From assembly GCA_964462985.1 (NCBI GenBank), contig CAYXAA010000003.1, positions 150,326-214,325 of the forward strand: 64,000 bases of DNA, read 5' to 3'. The stretch is from CAYXAA01 sp964462985. GTDB taxonomy: Bacteria > Pseudomonadota > Alphaproteobacteria > Rhizobiales > Stappiaceae. A model generated the notes under the pieces. That model saw only the letters and a list, made by a program, of their open reading frames with translations. It was not told where the DNA came from and did no database searches. This document shows positions 43,786 to 52,254 of this stretch, in pieces. How positions within the stretch are numbered: the first letter of the stretch is position 1; the number at the start of each line of letters is the position of its first letter. The position numbers were made by a program, and so were the translations under genes.

Positions 43786-44907
43786 ATGACCCGCCGAGCT
43801 AGTGAGCCCGGCAGGAAGTTGGCTGATCCTGTTGTCATTGGCCGTGCCTCTCCCGTGCTGATTACGGGCGGTTGCGGCTTCATCGGGTCCAATCTTGCCG
43901 ACAGCTTTCTGAACAGTGGCGAGGAGGTCATCGTCTTTGACAACCTGAGCCGCAACGGCGTTAAGGATAACCTCGACTGGCTTGAGCAAAGGCACGGTAA
44001 CCGTGTTCATCGGTGCATCGCCGACCTGAGGCAGGAGACTGCGCTGGATGCGGCGGTGCGCGATGCGCGCGCGATCTTCCATTTCGCCGCCCAGACCGCG
44101 GTCACCTCGAGCTTGGATCACCCGATCGAGGACTTCGAGATCAATGCACGCGGCACCCTTAACCTGTTGGAAGCGGTGCGTAGGGCTGGAGGGTGGCAGC
44201 CCGTCGTCTTCGCCAGCACCAACAAGGTTTACGGTTCTCTGAGCGATCTCGCTCTGGTGGAGTGTGTGGACTGCCATTTGCCGACAGACGATCGACTGCG
44301 CATTTTTGGGGTAGACGAGGACCGGTCGATTGACTGCTGCACGCCGTATGGCTGCTCCAAGGGTGTCGCGGACCAATACATGCTCGACTATGCCGCGTCC
44401 TATGGCCTCAAATCCGCGGTTTTGAGGATGAGCTGCGTCTATGGTCCGCGCCAGTTCGGCACCGAGGATCAAGGCTGGGTGGCACATTTTCTGATCCGCG
44501 CCCTCAACCGGGAAGCAATTACGATCTTCGGTGACGGCAAGCAGGTGCGGGACGTTCTGCACGTCGACGACGCCGTCCTGGCGTACCGCGGCATTCTTGA
44601 CGCCATTGACGCTGTTTCGGGCCGGGCATTCAACCTGGGCGGCGGCCACGACAATGCGGTCAGCCTGGCAATGGTTCTCGACGAAATCGCCGGAATGGTC
44701 GGTGAGGCAGCTAAGGTGACCTACGAACCTGCCCGCATTGGCGACCAGCTCTACTACGTTTCCGACACGCGCCGGCTGCAGTCGGCGATCGGCTGGTCGC
44801 CGACGGTCGCCTGGCGGAGCGGTCTTCGCGACCTGCTTGCCTGGCTGGAAGCAGAGCGCGGGATGCACGCGACCCGTCATCACCTGTCACGCAGGCTGCC
44901 GGCCTGA
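43786..44907 (+). CDS. NAD-dependent nucleotide-sugar epimerase, CDP-paratose 2-epimerase-like
   Basis: A 373-residue extended SDR with VLITGGCGFIGSNLAD near residue 25 and the catalytic YxxxK in YGCSKGVADQYMLDYA. The block GPRQFGTEDQGWVAHFLIRAL and GDGKQVRDVLHVDDAV is close to CDP-paratose/CDP-tyvelose epimerases; dTDP-glucose-type dehydratases are the alternative. The ATG at 43786 is chosen because longer frames start upstream of the stress promoter. It leads an operon of three glycosyltransferases. Confidence 0.75.
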   Translation: MTRRASEPGRKLADPVVIGRASPVLITGGCGFIGSNLADSFLNSGEEVIVFDNLSRNGVKDNLDWLEQRHGNRVHRCIADLRQETALDAAVRDARAIFHFAAQTAVTSSLDHPIEDFEINARGTLNLLEAVRRAGGWQPVVFASTNKVYGSLSDLALVECVDCHLPTDDRLRIFGVDEDRSIDCCTPYGCSKGVADQYMLDYAASYGLKSAVLRMSCVYGPRQFGTEDQGWVAHFLIRALNREAITIFGDGKQVRDVLHVDDAVLAYRGILDAIDAVSGRAFNLGGGHDNAVSLAMVLDEIAGMVGEAAKVTYEPARIGDQLYYVSDTRRLQSAIGWSPTVAWRSGLRDLLAWLEAERGMHATRHHLSRRLPA

Positions 44908-44959
44908 CGTTGCTTGCGGCCGCCTTCAAATCGACGAATCGACAACCGCAGGGCACGAC

Positions 44960-46090
44960 ATGCGCTTCGTCTTCTACACGCACTCCCTTGTCTCCGACTG
45001 GAACCACGGTAATGCGCATTTCCTGCGCGGCGTGATGCGCGAGCTTGAGACACTCGGTCATGACACCGTGGCCTACGAACCGGAGGACGGCTGGAGCCGG
45101 CGAAACCTGATGAAGAGCCAGGGTCCTCACGCGCTTCGCCGGTTCGACACCGATTTCCCGGGATTGGCGTCGCTTGCCTATGGCCCGGATTTCGACCACG
45201 AATCCGTTTTGGCGGATGCCGATGTGGTGGTCGTGCACGAATGGACCGCTCCCGATTTGGTGGCGAAGATCGGCCATGCTCGTCGCGCGGGCGGCGGATT
45301 CCTGTTGCTCTTCCACGATACTCACCATCGTGCCGTCTCCGCCGATGCCGATATCGCCGCGCTGCCGCTCGATGACTATGACATCGTACTGGCGTTCGGC
45401 TCGGCCCTGCGCGAGCGCTACCTGAGGGCCGGTTGGGGCAGACAAGTGGTCATATGGCACGAAGCCGCGGACACGCACCTGTTCAGGCCGCTGCCAGGCC
45501 TTCCGCCAGATGGCGATCTCGTCTGGATCGGCAACTGGGGTGACGGCGAGCGATCAGAAGAACTCAGCCAATTCTTGATAGAACCGGTCCGCCGGCTTGG
45601 GCTGAAGAGCTCGGTCTACGGGGTGCGCTATCCCGAAGCGGCCGTGGGCGCGCTCAAGGATGCCGGCATTCGCTACCTTGGCTGGCTGGCCAATGCAGAC
45701 GTCCCGTCCGTCTTCGCCCGGCACCGGCTCACCGTGCACGTGCCGCGCCGGCCCTATGTCTCGGCCTTGCCCGGCATCCCAACCATCCGAGTATTCGAGG
45801 CACTGGCCTGCGGCATACCTCTGGTCTCGGCGCCGTGGAACGATATCGAAGGTTTGTTCCGGGTCGGAGAGGACTTTCTCGTCGTCCGCAACAGCGGCGA
45901 GATGACGGACGCGCTTCGAACCGTTCTCGCCGACCACGACGAAGCGGCCGCAATCGCCGCCAGCGGACTGGAGACGATCCGGAAGCATCACACCTGCCGA
46001 CATCGGGCGCTGGAGCTTCTCGACATCGTGGCAGAACATCGGCCAAGCCCTGTCTTTGCCGCTGCAACCGTTGGAGAGGCGATCCCATGA
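44960..46090 (+). CDS. CgeB-like glycosyltransferase 1
   Basis: A 376-residue GT-B-type protein beginning RFVFYTHSLVSDWNHGNAHFL, with a C-terminal nucleotide-sugar region PGIPTIRVFEALACGIPLVSAPW and EDFLVVRNSGEM. It shares its layout with the next two genes; all three resemble CgeB/'spore maturation protein' glycosyltransferases. It starts 52 bp after the epimerase and its stop overlaps the next start (ATGA). Donor and acceptor are unknown; UDP-xylose or the epimerase product are reasonable donors. Confidence 0.75.
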   Translation: MRFVFYTHSLVSDWNHGNAHFLRGVMRELETLGHDTVAYEPEDGWSRRNLMKSQGPHALRRFDTDFPGLASLAYGPDFDHESVLADADVVVVHEWTAPDLVAKIGHARRAGGGFLLLFHDTHHRAVSADADIAALPLDDYDIVLAFGSALRERYLRAGWGRQVVIWHEAADTHLFRPLPGLPPDGDLVWIGNWGDGERSEELSQFLIEPVRRLGLKSSVYGVRYPEAAVGALKDAGIRYLGWLANADVPSVFARHRLTVHVPRRPYVSALPGIPTIRVFEALACGIPLVSAPWNDIEGLFRVGEDFLVVRNSGEMTDALRTVLADHDEAAAIAASGLETIRKHHTCRHRALELLDIVAEHRPSPVFAAATVGEAIP

Positions 46091-47178
46091 AAATCGCGTT
46101 CTACGGTTCCAGTCTGCTGTCATGCTACTGGAATGGTGCGGCAACCTACTACCGCGGCCTGCTTCGTGCGCTCGCCGGCCTTGGCTATGACATCACCTTC
46201 TACGAGCCGGACGTTTACGAGCGGCGGCAACATCGCGACATCGAGCCGCCCGACTGGTGTCGGGTGATCGTATATGACGGCACCATCGAAGCATTGCGCG
46301 ATGTGGCGAGGCTCGCCGCGGAAGCCGATATCGTCATCAAGACAAGCGGCGTCGGCTACGAGGATGATGCCCTGCTCCGCCACGTACTTGATGCGGCGCG
46401 TCCGGACGCGCTCACGGCCTTCTGGGACGTCGACGCGCCGGCGACGCTCGCCGAATTGCGCGCAAATCCGCGCCATCCGCTGCGCGATGACCTACTGCGT
46501 GTTCATGCCGTGTTTACCTACGGCGGCGGACAGCCGGTGGTTGACGGCTATGCGACCTTCGGCGTCGACCGATGCTATCCGATTTACAACGCGCTCGATC
46601 CCGACACCCACCATCCCGTCGCGCCCGACGCGCGCTTCTCGGCCGACCTTGCCTTCCTAGGCAACCGCCTTCCGGACCGCGAAGCTCGCGTCGATGCCTT
46701 TTTCTTCGAACCGGCGCGCCTGCGTCCTAACCTCCGCTTTCTTCTGGGCGGCGCCGGCTGGGACGACAAACTGATGCCGGCAAACGTGCGATACGTCGGA
46801 CACGTCTCGACGAGGGACCACAATGCCTTCAACGCATCGCCGAAAGCCGTCGTCAACATCAATCGCGCCAGCATGGCACAGAACGGCTTTTCTCCCGCGA
46901 CCCGGGTGTTCGAGGCGGCCGGCGCCGGCGCTTGCCTGATCACCGACGACTGGCCCGGCATCGACCTTTTCCTGGGGAGGGACGAGGTCCTGGTTGCACG
47001 CGACGGGCGGGAGGTGGTCGATTGGCTCGACGCCCTTTCGGACGAACGGGCAGCCGAGATCGGCAGAATGGCCCGGCGCCGCATGCTGCGAGACCACACC
47101 TATGCTCAGCGGGCGGAAGAGGTGCACCGCATTTTCCGGATGGTGCAGAGCACACGCACCACAGAGGTGGCGGGATGA
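46087..47178 (+). CDS. CgeB-like glycosyltransferase 2
   Basis: A 363-residue paralogue of its neighbours, with MKIAFYGSSLLSCYWNGAATYYRGLL at the N-terminus and the donor-binding part FSPATRVFEAAGAGACLITDDWPGI near residue 270. The middle region (WDVDAPATLAEL) is shared in pattern with the next gene (YDIDTPVTLANL). Start and stop both overlap the neighbours in ATGA, so translation of the three is tightly linked. It probably adds a successive sugar to the same acceptor. Confidence 0.75.
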   Translation: MKIAFYGSSLLSCYWNGAATYYRGLLRALAGLGYDITFYEPDVYERRQHRDIEPPDWCRVIVYDGTIEALRDVARLAAEADIVIKTSGVGYEDDALLRHVLDAARPDALTAFWDVDAPATLAELRANPRHPLRDDLLRVHAVFTYGGGQPVVDGYATFGVDRCYPIYNALDPDTHHPVAPDARFSADLAFLGNRLPDREARVDAFFFEPARLRPNLRFLLGGAGWDDKLMPANVRYVGHVSTRDHNAFNASPKAVVNINRASMAQNGFSPATRVFEAAGAGACLITDDWPGIDLFLGRDEVLVARDGREVVDWLDALSDERAAEIGRMARRRMLRDHTYAQRAEEVHRIFRMVQSTRTTEVAG

Positions 47179-48278
47179 GCGAAGCTCTGAAACTCGTAAT
47201 CCTTGGCCTGTCGCTGTCGTCGGCCTGGGGCAATGGCCACGCCACCACCTATCGCGCGCTCATTTCAGGGCTTGCGGCGGAGGGTCATGACGTCCTTTTT
47301 TTGGAGCGGGACGTGCCCTGGTACGCCGAAAACCGCGACCTGTCAGAGCCGGACTACTGCGGGCTTGCGTTCTATCGGTCACTCGACGAACTGCGTGGGT
47401 TCCTGCCTGAGATCCGAAGCGCCGATACCGTCATCATCGGCTCCTACGTTCCGGAAGGGCGGGAAATCATAGATCTGCTCGTTAACGAGCAGCTACGGCT
47501 CCTAGCCTACTATGATATCGATACACCGGTCACGCTGGCGAACCTCGACCGCGGCGAAGAGCGATATCTGGCAAGGCGGCAGATCCCCCTTTTTGATCTC
47601 TACCTTTCCTTTGCGGGTGGGCGAAGTCTGGCGGCGCTCAAGGGTCGCTACGGAGCCAACAAGGCCGTACCTCTCTACTGCTCCGTCGATCCCGATCAGT
47701 ATCGCAATACGGGGCAAAGCGTCCGCTGGGATCTCGGATATCTCGGAACCTACAGTGTGGACCGACAGCCGAAGCTCGAACGGCTCCTTCTTGACCCGGC
47801 ACGGCGCCGACCGGACCTCCGCTTCGTCGTTGCCGGCTCGCAGTATCCTAACGACATCATCTGGCCGGACAACGTCGAGCGCATCGAGCACATCGAGCCC
47901 TCGGCCCATCCCGCGTTCTATAGCTGCCAGCGCTTTACCCTCAATCTCACCCGGGCGGACATGGTTGAATCGGGCTTTGCGCCGAGCGTCCGACTGTTTG
48001 AGGCAGCGGCCTGCGCTACGCCTATCATCGGCGACCGCTGGCACGGGCTTGACACCATCCTCCCGGAGGGCGAGGCCATCCTTATCGCCGACAGCGCAAC
48101 CGATGTTGTGACAGCACTGACGGACCTTTCGGTCGAGCGGCGCCAAGCCATCGCCGACGAAGCCCGTAAGCGTATCCTTGCTGCCCACACGGGGCGCGCC
48201 CGTGCAAAGGAACTCATAGGACATCTTCAAGCGGTGGCCGGACGGCCGGCTACCATCGGGTTTCGCACTTCCGCCTGA
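47175..48278 (+). CDS. CgeB-like glycosyltransferase 3
   Basis: A 367-residue member of the same trio: LVILGLSLSSAWGNGHATTYRAL at the start, YDIDTPVTLANLDRG centrally, and FAPSVRLFEAAACATPIIGDRWHGL in the donor-binding half. It ends the epimerase-glycosyltransferase operon 18 bp from the convergent PEBP gene. Different acceptor or linkage specificity from its paralogues is likely but cannot be read from sequence. Confidence 0.75.
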   Translation: MSEALKLVILGLSLSSAWGNGHATTYRALISGLAAEGHDVLFLERDVPWYAENRDLSEPDYCGLAFYRSLDELRGFLPEIRSADTVIIGSYVPEGREIIDLLVNEQLRLLAYYDIDTPVTLANLDRGEERYLARRQIPLFDLYLSFAGGRSLAALKGRYGANKAVPLYCSVDPDQYRNTGQSVRWDLGYLGTYSVDRQPKLERLLLDPARRRPDLRFVVAGSQYPNDIIWPDNVERIEHIEPSAHPAFYSCQRFTLNLTRADMVESGFAPSVRLFEAAACATPIIGDRWHGLDTILPEGEAILIADSATDVVTALTDLSVERRQAIADEARKRILAAHTGRARAKELIGHLQAVAGRPATIGFRTSA

Positions 48279-48296
48279 CCGCTTCCAGACGATCCG

Positions 48297-48755
48297 CTAA
48301 CGCTCGTAGCAGCCGATCAACTCGGCCTCCGCGATCATGTGCTTGCGTGCTTCCTGCAGGACGTGCTTCGCACCGGCCGAGTGGGGAAGCGGAAGCTTCG
48401 GCACGTCAAGGGCCATGAGCCGGAAGCGATAGCGGTGTGATCCGCGGCCTGGTGGTGGTTCCGGACCGTCATAGCGGGCAAAGCCGAAGTCGTTGTCGGC
48501 ATACCGGATCTCGCTAGTATAGACATCTACGTCCGCCGGCACCCCGGTACACGCCGGCGGGATGTCGTACATCATCAGGTGACGAAAGGTTCCGCCAGGC
48601 GCATCGGGATCCTCCATGACCATGGCCAGACTGCGCGTCTCCTCAGGAATGCCCGACCATTGCATTGGCGGAAGGGCATTTTCGCCGTCGCGGGTAAACT
48701 GTCGGGGAATCCGCTCCCCGTCGGCAAAGGCGGAGCTGATCAGTGACAGCGGCAT
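48297..48755 (-). CDS. YbhB/YbcL family (PEBP-like) protein
   Basis: A 152-residue cytoplasmic protein with the PEBP patterns LPPMQWSGIPEETRSLAMVMEDPDAP and GSHRYRFRLMALD. Bacterial members bind small ligands or regulate kinases in a way not well defined. AAGGAG lies 5 nt before the ATG. It is divergent from sodC, and a palindromic stress promoter 53 bp upstream reads towards both genes. Confidence 0.88.
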   Translation of the reverse strand: MPLSLISSAFADGERIPRQFTRDGENALPPMQWSGIPEETRSLAMVMEDPDAPGGTFRHLMMYDIPPACTGVPADVDVYTSEIRYADNDFGFARYDGPEPPPGRGSHRYRFRLMALDVPKLPLPHSAGAKHVLQEARKHMIAEAELIGCYER

Positions 48756-48807
48756 GCGAGCTCCTTTCCCACATGGAAACAGCCAAAAGCGCGGTCATTT
48801 AAATGCG

Positions 48808-48834
48808 GGAACCATGGCGGGCGCTCATGGTTCC
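48808..48834. promoter_or_regulatory. palindromic two-way EcfG-type promoter
   Basis: Arms GGAACCATG and CATGGTTCC flank a 9-bp centre. Each strand reads GGAAC, 16 bases, GGTT, pointing plus towards sodC and minus towards the PEBP gene. Confidence 0.75.
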
Positions 48835-48953
48835 CTACCCACCATTGCCGCTACGCTCACGGCCGGCGGTCATCCGGCTAGGGACGCCTGGGCGACAGGT
48901 CATTCAACTCGACTGCACCTTGCCGAACTGGTGAGCCGAAAGGAGAACGACCG

Positions 48954-49475
48954 ATGAAGACGCTTCCATTCCTGTGCATGGCACTGCTCTCGCTTCCGCC
49001 TGTCGCTTTCGCGGCCGAAGGTGACAAGGGAATTGCCGACCTTCAGGGAGAAGGCATCAGCGGCACCGTCACGATGACCGAAACCGCATCCGGAGCAATT
49101 TTGGTGGTCCTTGAAGCCGGAGGGCTTCCCGAAGGGACCCACGGCTTTCATGTCCACGAGACCGGTTCGTGTGACAGTGCCGACGGCTTCAAATCCGCTG
49201 GTGGTCACTTAAGTGGCGGCCTAAGTCACGGCGTGAACACCCCGGACGGGCCTCACCCCGGTGATCTTCCCAATGTCCACGTGCAAGCCGACGGCGCGAT
49301 TAAGGCCGAGTTCTTTACCTATGGATTCAGCATGGGCGACGAGGGCGATGTTCGAATCTTTGACGAGGACGGCTCGGCCGTGGTGATTCACTCCAACGCC
49401 GACGACTATTCTTCGCAACCTTCCGGTGACGCGGGAGATCGAATCGCTTGTGGCGTTCTCAGGCCGGCAGGATGA
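48954..49475 (+). CDS. sodC: periplasmic Cu/Zn superoxide dismutase
   Basis: A 173-residue protein with a signal peptide (about 1-20) and all metal-site motifs: HGFHVHETGSC (copper histidines and disulfide Cys), HLSGGLSHGVNTPDGPHPGDLPNV (bridging and zinc ligands) and VVIHSNADDYSSQPSG...ACGVL. It removes superoxide in the periplasm. AGGAG is 8 nt upstream. It stands alone, driven by the two-way stress promoter. Confidence 0.95.
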   Translation: MKTLPFLCMALLSLPPVAFAAEGDKGIADLQGEGISGTVTMTETASGAILVVLEAGGLPEGTHGFHVHETGSCDSADGFKSAGGHLSGGLSHGVNTPDGPHPGDLPNVHVQADGAIKAEFFTYGFSMGDEGDVRIFDEDGSAVVIHSNADDYSSQPSGDAGDRIACGVLRPAG

Positions 49476-49490
49476 TCACTCCGCCGGATC

Positions 49491-50513
49491 TCACCGGCCG
49501 TAGATGCGATCGAGTGTACTTGCAACATCAAGAAGACGGTTCGCTTCCTCGTCGAAGCCTTGGCCTTCGGCAACCAGTCTGGCCCAGTCGCTGATGGCGC
49601 GGCCGCCCCAGGAGTCGGGTGGCCGGACCAGAATTTCCCGTTCCGTTCCGCGGTAGCGTTCGGCGATGAAGTCATAGAAGGAGCCACGAATGTTGCGCAG
49701 TGCGACACCACCTTCGGTGCCGTGAAAGACGGCCGAAATCTCAGCGTCGCGCCCGATCGCAAGATTCCAGGAACACGCAAGCCGCACGGTTGCGTCCGTT
49801 GCGACGCGCAATGTTGCCGTCGCATAGTCCTCAACAACATCTTCCGATCCGCAAAGCCGGGTTCCCGCAGCAAAGAGCTCGCTCGAAACCGAAGTTACCG
49901 CCGGAAAGTCGAGGGTCCACAAGGCGAGATCGACGAGATGAATGCCCAGGTCCGCCATGCAGCCACCTCCGGCAAGCGCGGCATCATAGAACCACGGCTT
50001 GTCGGGGCCGTAGGCATTGTGGAAGGTGAGTTCGACCGCATAGATGTCGCCGATCTCACCGCGGACGATGACGTCCTTGACCGCCTGCATCGCTGCCGTG
50101 CGCCGGTAGCACAGATCCACTGCCAGCAAACGATCGGCCGCTCGTGCCGTCTGTAGAACAGCGCTCACTTCTGTGGCATTGCGGCCCAGGGGCTTCTGGC
50201 AGAACACCGCCGCACCGCTGTCCAGGGCTGTCAACGATTGTGCCGCATGAAGGGCGCTCGGTGTCGCAATCACGATCCCATCGAGGTTCAACCAAAGCAA
50301 GTCTTCAAGCGAAGATACGAGTTCCGCCTCCGGGGCGAGGCTGGCAGCCCGCTCGAGCCGAACTGGAGAGAAGTCGGCGACTGCCGTTGCCTCGACCAGC
50401 CCGCCATCCACCACAGCCTTCATCCGGTCAAGGCCGATCCAGCCGACACCGAGAAATCCGATGCGGGGGCGTACCATGGTCGCGGCGGCGCGACTGAGGT
50501 CAGTATTTGTCAT
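49491..50513 (-). CDS. Gfo/Idh/MocA family oxidoreductase
   Basis: A 340-residue NAD(P)-dependent sugar oxidoreductase: Rossmann motif GFLGVGWIGLDRMKAV and catalytic lysine in FCQKPLGRN, where the usual EKP has become QKP. A C-terminal beta-sheet domain carries GGGCMADLGIHLVDLALW. It is translationally coupled to the upstream MDR gene (ATGA overlap) and so shares its stress promoter. It probably modifies a sugar in the nearby glycan pathway. Confidence 0.85.
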   Translation of the reverse strand: MTNTDLSRAAATMVRPRIGFLGVGWIGLDRMKAVVDGGLVEATAVADFSPVRLERAASLAPEAELVSSLEDLLWLNLDGIVIATPSALHAAQSLTALDSGAAVFCQKPLGRNATEVSAVLQTARAADRLLAVDLCYRRTAAMQAVKDVIVRGEIGDIYAVELTFHNAYGPDKPWFYDAALAGGGCMADLGIHLVDLALWTLDFPAVTSVSSELFAAGTRLCGSEDVVEDYATATLRVATDATVRLACSWNLAIGRDAEISAVFHGTEGGVALRNIRGSFYDFIAERYRGTEREILVRPPDSWGGRAISDWARLVAEGQGFDEEANRLLDVASTLDRIYGR

Positions 50514-51565
50514 GGGAAGGTCACCGCCGCCTTGAGGAAGCCGTGTGGACGGTCCCGCGTCGCATCGAGGGCCTCACCGAGCCGATCCAGCGGATAGCGG
50601 TGCGTGATCAGGTCCTGAGGGCGCATCCGGCCCGCCTGCGTAGCCCGCACCGCCTCCCGCATGCCTCGGATGTAGAGGCGCGGGTCCCGTTCGTGGGCGT
50701 TGACGACATCGATGCCGCGCCAGTTCCACAGTTGCATGTTCACTTGGCGGGTCTCCTGGTGATAACCGGCGATGATGAGACGCCCCCGCTCCCGTGTCAG
50801 GGCGCCGGCGAGATCGAGTGGGACCTGCTTTCCCGTCGCCTCGATCACGCGGTTGCACAGATGGCCTCCGGTCACGTCAGTCACCTGTTCGACCACCGAT
50901 TGCGTGTCAGTGAGCTCGATCGCTTCTATGGCGCCCGCCTGTTTCGCAACCTCGAGTGCGAAGGACCGGCGGGAAAGCGCGATCACCCGCGCTCCCGCCT
51001 CGGTGGCGAGCCGAACGAGCAGGGCACCCAGGAAGCCGACCCCCACGACCGCCACGATGTCGCCTTTGCCGATCCGGCTGCGACCGAAGATGTTCATGGC
51101 GCAGCCGAGCGGCTCTCCAGGGATGTCATATCCGTCCAGGGAAGGGGGAAGCCGGACCACATGCGATGCCGGGCCGACGTCATATTCGGCATAGCTATTG
51201 TAGAACAAGGCGGCGACGCGATCGCCGACCCCGACGTTCTCGACTTGGCATCCAATGGCGTCGACGGTCCCCCATCCCTCGTGGCCGAGATCGCCCGGTG
51301 CCGTTGGAAACTGCATCCACGACGGACCAGCCCAGGGGCCCAGATTGGAGGCACAGACGCCGCACCCTTCCAGGCGGACGCGAATCTCGCCCGGCCCCGG
51401 GTCGACGATCGGCACGTCCTCGACACTGATCTGGCCCGGCCCCGTGACCACCGCCGCCTGCATGGTTCGAGCCTGCATGGTTCCAGAAAGGCCGTTCACG
51501 GCCCGGTGAACCGACGGGATCACCGGAGCCGGCGACGCCAGGTCGGAATTCTGCTGCCGAGCCAT
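50510..51565 (-). CDS. MDR-superfamily zinc-dependent dehydrogenase
   Basis: A 351-residue alcohol/polyol dehydrogenase-like protein with zinc-site elements GCGVCASNLGPW and LGHEGWG and a nucleotide motif VVGVGFLGALLVRLA. The structural four-cysteine zinc lobe is absent. A GAGGAGG site lies just before ATG 51565. Upstream is a minus-strand EcfG-type promoter; downstream, the coupled Gfo/Idh gene. The pairing of an MDR and a Gfo/Idh enzyme suggests paired oxidation and reduction of a sugar, an inference from context. Confidence 0.82.
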   Translation of the reverse strand: MARQQNSDLASPAPVIPSVHRAVNGLSGTMQARTMQAAVVTGPGQISVEDVPIVDPGPGEIRVRLEGCGVCASNLGPWAGPSWMQFPTAPGDLGHEGWGTVDAIGCQVENVGVGDRVAALFYNSYAEYDVGPASHVVRLPPSLDGYDIPGEPLGCAMNIFGRSRIGKGDIVAVVGVGFLGALLVRLATEAGARVIALSRRSFALEVAKQAGAIEAIELTDTQSVVEQVTDVTGGHLCNRVIEATGKQVPLDLAGALTRERGRLIIAGYHQETRQVNMQLWNWRGIDVVNAHERDPRLYIRGMREAVRATQAGRMRPQDLITHRYPLDRLGEALDATRDRPHGFLKAAVTFP

Positions 51566-51598
51566 CGGCCTCCTCGTGTTGCCAACGTGAGCCCCTAA

Positions 51599-51623
51599 AA
51601 CCGCAGGCGCATCTTCTTGTTCC
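51599..51623 (-). promoter_or_regulatory. EcfG-type stress promoter of the MDR-Gfo/Idh operon
   Basis: On the minus strand: GGAAC, 16 bases, GGTT, 34 bp upstream of the MDR start. Confidence 0.75.
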
Positions 51624-51631
51624 GCCCGGCC

Positions 51632-51656
51632 GGAACACAGTTGCGCCTTGCGTGTT
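51632..51656 (+). promoter_or_regulatory. EcfG-type stress promoter of the small charged protein
   Basis: GGAAC, 16 bases, TGTT, 8 bp from the divergent site and 25 bp before ATG 51681. Confidence 0.75.
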
Positions 51657-51680
51657 CGAGCCGGAAAACCGGAGGACGTC

Positions 51681-51917
51681 ATGACCAGAGCGACACGAAA
51701 GTCGGACGAACGCAGGCTGACCGAGAGCGATCTCGCCAGTGAACGCATGGGCAAAAACAGCCTTCAGGGAGAGGACCAGCTGAGCGTCCGTAATGAACGA
51801 AAGGCGATGCCCGACGAGCGGCTCGAGACAGATGATCCGATCGAGAGTTTTCGCAAAGTCGACAAGCACAAAAGAGCCGTGACCGACCTCGCCAAGGGTG
51901 CTCGGCAAAAGCGCTGA
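51681..51917 (+). CDS. small, highly charged hypothetical stress protein
   Basis: A 78-residue protein dominated by Arg, Lys, Glu and Asp with no hydrophobic core, no signal peptide and no cysteine; probably disordered. I do not recognise a family. It is supported as a real gene by a perfect GGAGG site 5 nt before the ATG and by an EcfG-type promoter immediately upstream. Small charged proteins of this sort are common in general stress regulons, but no function can be assigned. Confidence 0.72.
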   Translation: MTRATRKSDERRLTESDLASERMGKNSLQGEDQLSVRNERKAMPDERLETDDPIESFRKVDKHKRAVTDLAKGARQKR

Positions 51918-52254
51918 CAGCCGGCTATGGCGAACGGGTGGGTGGTCGAGTCGCCTCTGACTGCCCGTCCGGGAACCCTGCGCCACTCAACCAGCATCAT
52001 CAATGGGAACAATCCCTGCCAACACTTGTTGGACGCCGTGTGAGGCCCAGTGCACTCGCGGAGCTTGGTAGAGGACGACCGATCTTCCAGATCGGCGTGC
52101 ATTCGGCAGAGCGACCGAATGCAACGAGTTGGGCAATTTCAACGCTTTAGGGCAGATCTTCTGCGTTCGTTTGGACGCGGGACGGTTCAGTCTGTCCTAT
52201 CCGTTTGCTCGATCACGGCTGACTTCGCGAGGCACCACCTTCGATGAGGAAAAC
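51918..52254. other. 337-bp noncoding region
   Basis: Contains the UDP-xylose synthase stress promoter (52006-52030) and a leader of about 220 bases. Short open frames here start upstream of the promoter or lack a ribosome site. Confidence 0.55.
52006..52030 (+). promoter_or_regulatory. EcfG-type stress promoter of the UDP-xylose synthase gene
   Basis: GGAAC, 16 bases, TGTT. The next gene on this strand is 225 bp downstream. A nearby GGAAC at 51972 has no matching -10 part. Confidence 0.6.

Noticed and set aside
51972..51976. Additional GGAAC upstream of the UDP-xylose synthase
   Set aside because: No matching -10 element; the site at 52006 has one.
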